From: Thermoanaerobacter sp049701115
GTDB taxonomy: Bacteria; Bacillota; Thermoanaerobacteria; Thermoanaerobacterales; Thermoanaerobacteraceae
Assembly (NCBI RefSeq): GCF_049701115.1
Contig: NZ_JBNATX010000028.1
Coordinates: 1 to 25,493 of the forward strand
Direction: 5' to 3'
DNA: 25,493 nucleotides
Shown here: in pieces, positions 22,081 to 25,493 of the stretch
Layout of the letters: the number at the start of each line of letters is the position of its first letter
How positions within the stretch are numbered: position 1 is the stretch's first letter
The notes under the pieces: generated by a model
Told to the model about the DNA's origin: nothing
The model's input: the letters and a program-made list of their open reading frames with translations, nothing else
The model's database searches: none
Program-made: the position numbers and the translations under genes

Positions 22081-23252
22081 AAGGTAGGTTTGGAAGGTTT
22101 GGAGGGCAGTATGTGCCGGAGACAGTTATGAATGCTCTTATAGAGTTAGAAAGAGAATTTGAAGAGGCAAAGAAGGACGAAAAATTCATGGAGGAGTACA
22201 GATATTATCTTAAAGAATACTCAGGAAGGCCTACGCCTTTGTATTATGCAGAAAATCTCACTAAAAGGCTGGGTGGTGCGAAAATTTATCTAAAAAGAGA
22301 AGACCTCAACCACACAGGAGCTCACAAGATAAACAACGTACTGGGGCAGGTGCTTTTGGCAAGGCGAATGGGTAAAAAGAGGATTATAGCTGAAACAGGA
22401 GCAGGACAGCACGGTGTTGCTACTGCTACAGCTGCTGCTATGTTTGGAATGAAATGCGAAATATTCATGGGAGAAGAAGATATAAAAAGGCAGGCACTAA
22501 ATGTGTTTAGGATGAAACTTTTAGGGGCAAAGGTGACAGCTGTTACTTCAGGTACAAGGACATTGAAAGATGCAGTGAATGAGGCTATAAGGGATTGGGT
22601 CACTAACATAGAAACTACCTTCTATGTGATTGGCTCTGTGGTAGGACCTCATCCATATCCCACTATGGTAAGGGATTTTCAGCGAGTTATAGGGGATGAG
22701 ACAAAAGAGCAAATTCTTGAAAAAGAAGGTCGGCTTCCTGATTATGTGGTTGCCTGCGTGGGAGGAGGCAGTAATGCCATGGGGATATTCTATCCTTTTA
22801 CTGAAGATAAGGAAGTGAAGTTGATAGGGGTAGAAGCGGCAGGAGAAGGTATAGAGACAGGGAAACACGCTTCAGCAATGGCAAAAGGTTCAGTTGGAGT
22901 GCTTCATGGCATGATGACCTACCTCCTTCAGGATGAGGAGGGGAAAATTCTACCTGTTCATTCGATATCGGCGGGGCTTGATTATCCAGGAGTGGGGCCG
23001 GAACACGCTTATTTGAAGGAGATAGGAAGGGCAGAGTACGTGTATGCTACAGATGAAGAGGCTTTGGCAGCTTTTATGGACCTGTCTCAGACAGAAGGAA
23101 TAATACCAGCGTTAGAAAGTGCACATGCTCTGGCTTATGCTATGAAATTGGCTAAAAAATTAGGCAAAGACAAGATAATCGTAGTAAATCTTTCTGGAAG
23201 AGGGGACAAAGATGTAAATACCGTCGCAAAAGTAATGGGGGTGGAATTGTGA
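22077..23252 (+). CDS. trpB: Tryptophan synthase beta chain
   Basis: The 391-aa PLP enzyme condenses indole with serine. The N-terminal GRFGRFGGQYVPETVM marks the TrpB1 type that partners TrpA. PLP lysine K84 is in GAHKINNVLGQ, followed by ETGAGQHGVATATAAA (catalytic Glu), the phosphate cup VGGGSNAMG and the C-terminal NLSGRGDKD. It overlaps trpF and trpA by four bases each (ATGA and GTGA), which supports coupled synthesis of the complex. Confidence 0.98.
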   Translation: MKGRFGRFGGQYVPETVMNALIELEREFEEAKKDEKFMEEYRYYLKEYSGRPTPLYYAENLTKRLGGAKIYLKREDLNHTGAHKINNVLGQVLLARRMGKKRIIAETGAGQHGVATATAAAMFGMKCEIFMGEEDIKRQALNVFRMKLLGAKVTAVTSGTRTLKDAVNEAIRDWVTNIETTFYVIGSVVGPHPYPTMVRDFQRVIGDETKEQILEKEGRLPDYVVACVGGGSNAMGIFYPFTEDKEVKLIGVEAAGEGIETGKHASAMAKGSVGVLHGMMTYLLQDEEGKILPVHSISAGLDYPGVGPEHAYLKEIGRAEYVYATDEEALAAFMDLSQTEGIIPALESAHALAYAMKLAKKLGKDKIIVVNLSGRGDKDVNTVAKVMGVEL

Positions 23253-24037
23253 ATAGAATCGATAGAAGGTTTGAGGACCTCAAAAAAGAGGGTAAAAAAG
23301 CCCTTATAACTTTCATTACTGCCGGAGACCCAGACATTGACACAACTTATGATATAGTTTTAGCCCTTGAAGAGGCCGGAGCGGATATAATTGAACTTGG
23401 GATACCCTATTCTGACCCTTTGGCTGATGGACCGACAATCCAGGCTTCTTCCCAGAGAGCTTTGGCTAAAGGAATAAAAATTAGAGATATAATGAATTTG
23501 GTAATGAGAATAAGAGAAAAAAGCGACATTCCTATTGTCTATCTTGTTTATTACAACTCTGTCTTCAAATACGGCATAGAGAAGTTTTTGGAGGATTCGA
23601 AAAAAGCGGGAGTTGATGGACTCATTATTCCCGACCTTCCTTTGGAGGAGAGGAAAGAAGTCTTGGATATAGCTGATAAGTACGAAATTTATTTAATACC
23701 TCTGGTAGCTCCTACTTCAAAGGAAAGAATAAAGGCAATTACTGAAAACGGTAAGGGGTTTGTATACTGCGTGACTTTGACCGGAGTCACGGGAGCGAGA
23801 GAGGAAATTGCAACAGACCTTGAGGAATACATGAGGCTGGTATCTTCATATACCAGTATGCCAAAGGCTTTAGGGTTTGGCATATCAGGACCCGAAATGG
23901 CAAGAAAGCTTAAAAGTTTGAGCGATGGAATTGTGGTAGGAAGCGCTATTGTAGAAAGAATTGCTGAGGGGTATAATAGATGTGAAATGTTAAAAGAGGT
24001 AAAGGAATTTGTGTCAAGCTTAAGAGAAGTCTTGTGA
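23249..24037 (+). CDS. trpA: Tryptophan synthase alpha chain
   Basis: The 262-aa (beta/alpha)8 subunit cleaves indole-3-glycerol phosphate and channels indole to TrpB. Catalytic E49 and D60 are in IIELGIPYSDPLADGPTIQ; phosphate-binding residues are in GFGISGPEMARK and GIVVGSAIVE. The start is GTG 23249, overlapping the trpB stop. It is complete and unremarkable. Its stop precedes the DAHP synthase gene directly. Confidence 0.98.
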   Translation: MNRIDRRFEDLKKEGKKALITFITAGDPDIDTTYDIVLALEEAGADIIELGIPYSDPLADGPTIQASSQRALAKGIKIRDIMNLVMRIREKSDIPIVYLVYYNSVFKYGIEKFLEDSKKAGVDGLIIPDLPLEERKEVLDIADKYEIYLIPLVAPTSKERIKAITENGKGFVYCVTLTGVTGAREEIATDLEEYMRLVSSYTSMPKALGFGISGPEMARKLKSLSDGIVVGSAIVERIAEGYNRCEMLKEVKEFVSSLREVL

Positions 24038-24048
24038 AGGTGATAAGT

Positions 24049-24831
24049 ATGGAATTTAAAATAGTGGGAAATAAAGATAAAAAGCCGAGTATAAAAGTAG
24101 GGGAGGTAACCGTCGGAGAGGAGAAACTTATAATTGCAGGCCCTTGTGCAGTGGAAAGTGAAGAAATGCTTGTAAAGACAGCCGAAAAGGTCAAAAGCTG
24201 TGGAGCCAATGCATTAAGGGGCGGGGCTTATAAGCCTCGCACATCTCCCTATTCCTTTCAAGGTTTGGGCATTGAAGGGCTCAAACTCTTGAGAAAAGTA
24301 GGAGATGTTTTTAAACTCCCTATTGTGACAGAGGTTTTAGATGTGAGGGATGTGGAGATTGTTCAAGAATACGCAGATGTTTTGCAGATCGGTTCAAGAA
24401 ATATGCAAAATTTTCCACTTCTAAAAGAGGTAGGGAAGACTAAAAAAACTGTCCTTTTAAAGAGAGGGTTTTCTGCAACTTATGAAGAATGGCTTTATGC
24501 AGCGGAATACATTGCAATTGAGGGGAATACCAGCATCATTTTATGTGAAAGAGGTATAAGGACGTTTGAAACTTATACAAGAAATACCTTGGATATAGCA
24601 GCGGTTCCTGTAATCCATGAACTTTCAAATCTTCCTATTATTGTAGATGTAAGTCACGGTACAGGGAAGAGAAGCTTAATTATCCCAATGGCAAAGGCAG
24701 CCCTCTGTGCTGGTGCTGACGGAATAATGGTAGAAGTTCATCCTGACCCTGAAAAGGCTTTGTCAGATGGTGAGCAGTCTCTCAATTTTCTTGAATTTGA
24801 AAATTTAATGAGAGAAATAAAAAGGTGTTGA
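24049..24831 (+). CDS. aroF: DAHP synthase, type I-beta, without regulatory domain
   Basis: The 260-aa enzyme condenses PEP and erythrose-4-phosphate, the first step of the shikimate pathway. Motifs are GPCAVES (31-37, metal Cys33), RGGAYKPRTSPYSFQG, QIGSRNMQNFPLL, LLKRGFSATYEEW, DVSHGTGKRS, MVEVHPDP and SDGEQSL, giving a complete Cys/His/Glu/Asp metal site. There are only about 25 residues before the barrel, so the ferredoxin-like regulatory domain of the Thermotoga enzyme and any chorismate mutase domain are absent. The enzyme is probably insensitive to aromatic amino acids. ATG 24049, four bases after AAGGTGAT, is preferred; GTG 24034, overlapping trpA, is possible. It is the last gene of the trp transcript and so falls under Trp T-box control. 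Confidence 0.94.
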   Translation: MEFKIVGNKDKKPSIKVGEVTVGEEKLIIAGPCAVESEEMLVKTAEKVKSCGANALRGGAYKPRTSPYSFQGLGIEGLKLLRKVGDVFKLPIVTEVLDVRDVEIVQEYADVLQIGSRNMQNFPLLKEVGKTKKTVLLKRGFSATYEEWLYAAEYIAIEGNTSIILCERGIRTFETYTRNTLDIAAVPVIHELSNLPIIVDVSHGTGKRSLIIPMAKAALCAGADGIMVEVHPDPEKALSDGEQSLNFLEFENLMREIKRC

Positions 24832-24856
24832 CATTTGAAGGAAATGAGGCTATAAT
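24828..24856 (+). promoter_or_regulatory. Sigma-A-type promoter of bcp
   Basis: TTGACA (24828-24833) and TATAAT (24851-24856) match the consensus exactly with 17 bases between them. The stop TGA of the DAHP synthase gene (24829-24831) is part of the -35 box. The transcription start would be near 24863. Confidence 0.92.
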
Positions 24857-24865
24857 TTAAGTATC

Positions 24866-24880
24866 AGATAATGATTATCC
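24866..24880 (+). promoter_or_regulatory. PerR/Fur-type operator
   Basis: AGATAATGATTATCC is a 7-1-7 near-palindrome with a perfect GATAAT-G-ATTATC core. It resembles the PerR box consensus TTATAATNATTATAA (12 of 15 positions) and Fur boxes. It lies at or just after the expected start of transcription, where a bound repressor would block bcp expression. PerR is favoured because the target is a peroxidase. Confidence 0.7.
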
Positions 24881-24911
24881 ATAGAAAATAATTTTAGAAA
24901 GCAGGGATAAT

Positions 24912-25385
24912 ATGGTAGAGGTGGACAAAAAAGCTCCTGATTTTGTGCTTCCAGATGCTGATGGTAGACAGGTATCTCTTTCAGATTTTCTTGGGAAAAA
25001 TGTAGTGCTGTACTTTTACCCAAAGGACAATACTCCAGGGTGCACCAAAGAGGCAGTTGCTTTTAGAGACAGTATAAAGGCTATTGAAGAGAAAAATGCG
25101 GTTGTTATCGGAATAAGCTTAGATGACGAGACTTCCCACAGAAAGTTTATTGAAAAGTACAGTCTTCCATTTGTACTTTTAAGTGACAAAGAGGCAAAAG
25201 TATCAACTGAATATGGAGTGTACAAAGAGAAGAATATGTACGGCAAAAGGAAAATGGGGATAGAAAGGTCTACATTTATAATAGATTCAAAGGGAATTGT
25301 GAAAAAGATATTTAGAAAGGTAAAAGTGGATGGGCATGTGGATCAAATTTTAAAAGCGCTTGATGAAATAAAAGAGGGAGTGTAA
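24912..25385 (+). CDS. bcp: Peroxiredoxin, Bcp/PrxQ type, single cysteine
   Basis: The 157-aa thiol peroxidase reduces hydrogen and organic peroxides. Peroxidatic C44 is in YFYPKDNTPGCTKEA; RSTFIIDSKG with the conserved Arg is present. It is the only Cys in the protein: the resolving Cys five residues after C44 in E. coli Bcp is Val here. It would therefore need an outside thiol partner (1-Cys mechanism). Start ATG 24912 has a CAGGGAT site. It has its own consensus promoter and a PerR-like operator, indicating peroxide-induced expression. A hairpin follows the stop. Confidence 0.94.
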   Translation: MVEVDKKAPDFVLPDADGRQVSLSDFLGKNVVLYFYPKDNTPGCTKEAVAFRDSIKAIEEKNAVVIGISLDDETSHRKFIEKYSLPFVLLSDKEAKVSTEYGVYKEKNMYGKRKMGIERSTFIIDSKGIVKKIFRKVKVDGHVDQILKALDEIKEGV

Positions 25386-25397
25386 GGTCTCCCTCTT
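25372..25397 (+). terminator. Hairpin at the end of bcp, terminator lacking a T tract
   Basis: AAGAGGGAG (25372-25380) pairs perfectly with CTCCCTCTT (25389-25397) across eight bases that include the stop codon. No T run follows. Instead the terminal sequence of the right-hand repeat element starts at once, which suggests that an original terminator was interrupted by the element. Confidence 0.55.
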
Positions 25398-25493
25398 AGA
25401 CTGTTGACAAAATAAAGGAGTGGCATTTTGTGTGTAAATGCGACTTGTTGACAAAGCGGTAACTAAACTTGGCGAACTTGAGGAGCGAAGGCG
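25398..25493. repeat. Partial MITE-like inverted-repeat element, right copy
   Basis: This is the left portion of the same element whose right portion opens the window. AGACTGTTGACAAAA (25398-25412), AGTGGCATTTTGTGT (25419-25433) and the segment at 25447-25469 are inverted counterparts of 163-177, 134-148 and 103-121. The last 23 bases equal positions 1-23. Joining 25398-25493 to 24-177 gives a model element of 250 bp with long imperfect terminal inverted repeats. No transposase is encoded in the visible parts. Confidence 0.7.

Noticed and set aside
1..25493. A circular replicon, suggested by the identical 23-base ends
   Set aside because: The content is core chromosomal (ileS, divIVA, trp operon), there is no replication or partition gene, and the identical ends are explained by a repeated element.

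Overview
The window looks like a chromosomal segment from a low-GC, probably thermophilic, anaerobic Clostridia-type Firmicute. My best guess is the Thermoanaerobacter/Caldanaerobacter group. The basis is AT-rich, Lys/Glu/Ile-rich proteins, strong AGGAGG-type ribosome binding sites, frequent GTG/TTG starts, T-box leaders, the Gram-positive ylm-divIVA-ileS gene order and a TM1266-family protein. I did no database search, so the genus is inference. Every gene reads on the + strand.

Region 1 (about 180-7500) is the cell-division-linked ylm cluster: a HlyD-like membrane adaptor, ylmE (PLP homeostasis), sepF, ylmG/yggT, ylmH and divIVA, then a TM1266-like gene overlapping divIVA. A consensus promoter and an isoleucine T-box leader follow, and these control ileS.

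Region 2 (about 7540-17315) is a sulfur and nucleoside salvage block. It holds an MTA/SAH deaminase (mtaD), a class II sugar-phosphate aldolase, a zinc alcohol dehydrogenase, methylthioribose-1-phosphate isomerase (mtnA), a fused two-ATPase ECF module, EcfT, an MTA/MTI phosphorylase-family enzyme, an unassigned ECF S component, a methionine gamma-lyase-like PLP enzyme and a small thiamine-binding-family protein. Read together, the enzymes fit the DHAP shunt, in which MTA or MTI is split to DHAP and 2-methylthioacetaldehyde and the aldehyde is reduced to 2-methylthioethanol. An ECF importer that may feed it is interleaved among the genes. This is the best candidate for a little-described system here.

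Region 3 (about 17300-24831) is a complete tryptophan operon, trpEGDCFBA, closed by a short DAHP synthase gene. It is driven by a consensus promoter and a Trp T-box leader that appears to carry two successive antiterminator/terminator modules. Region 4 is a bcp-type peroxiredoxin with its own promoter and a PerR/Fur-like operator.

Both window ends lie inside copies of the same GC-rich, inverted-repeat (MITE-like) element: the first 23 and last 23 bases are identical, and each copy abuts a hairpin of terminator type. All gaps over 300 bases are accounted for by the two T-box leaders. No tRNA, rRNA, CRISPR array or transposase gene was seen.
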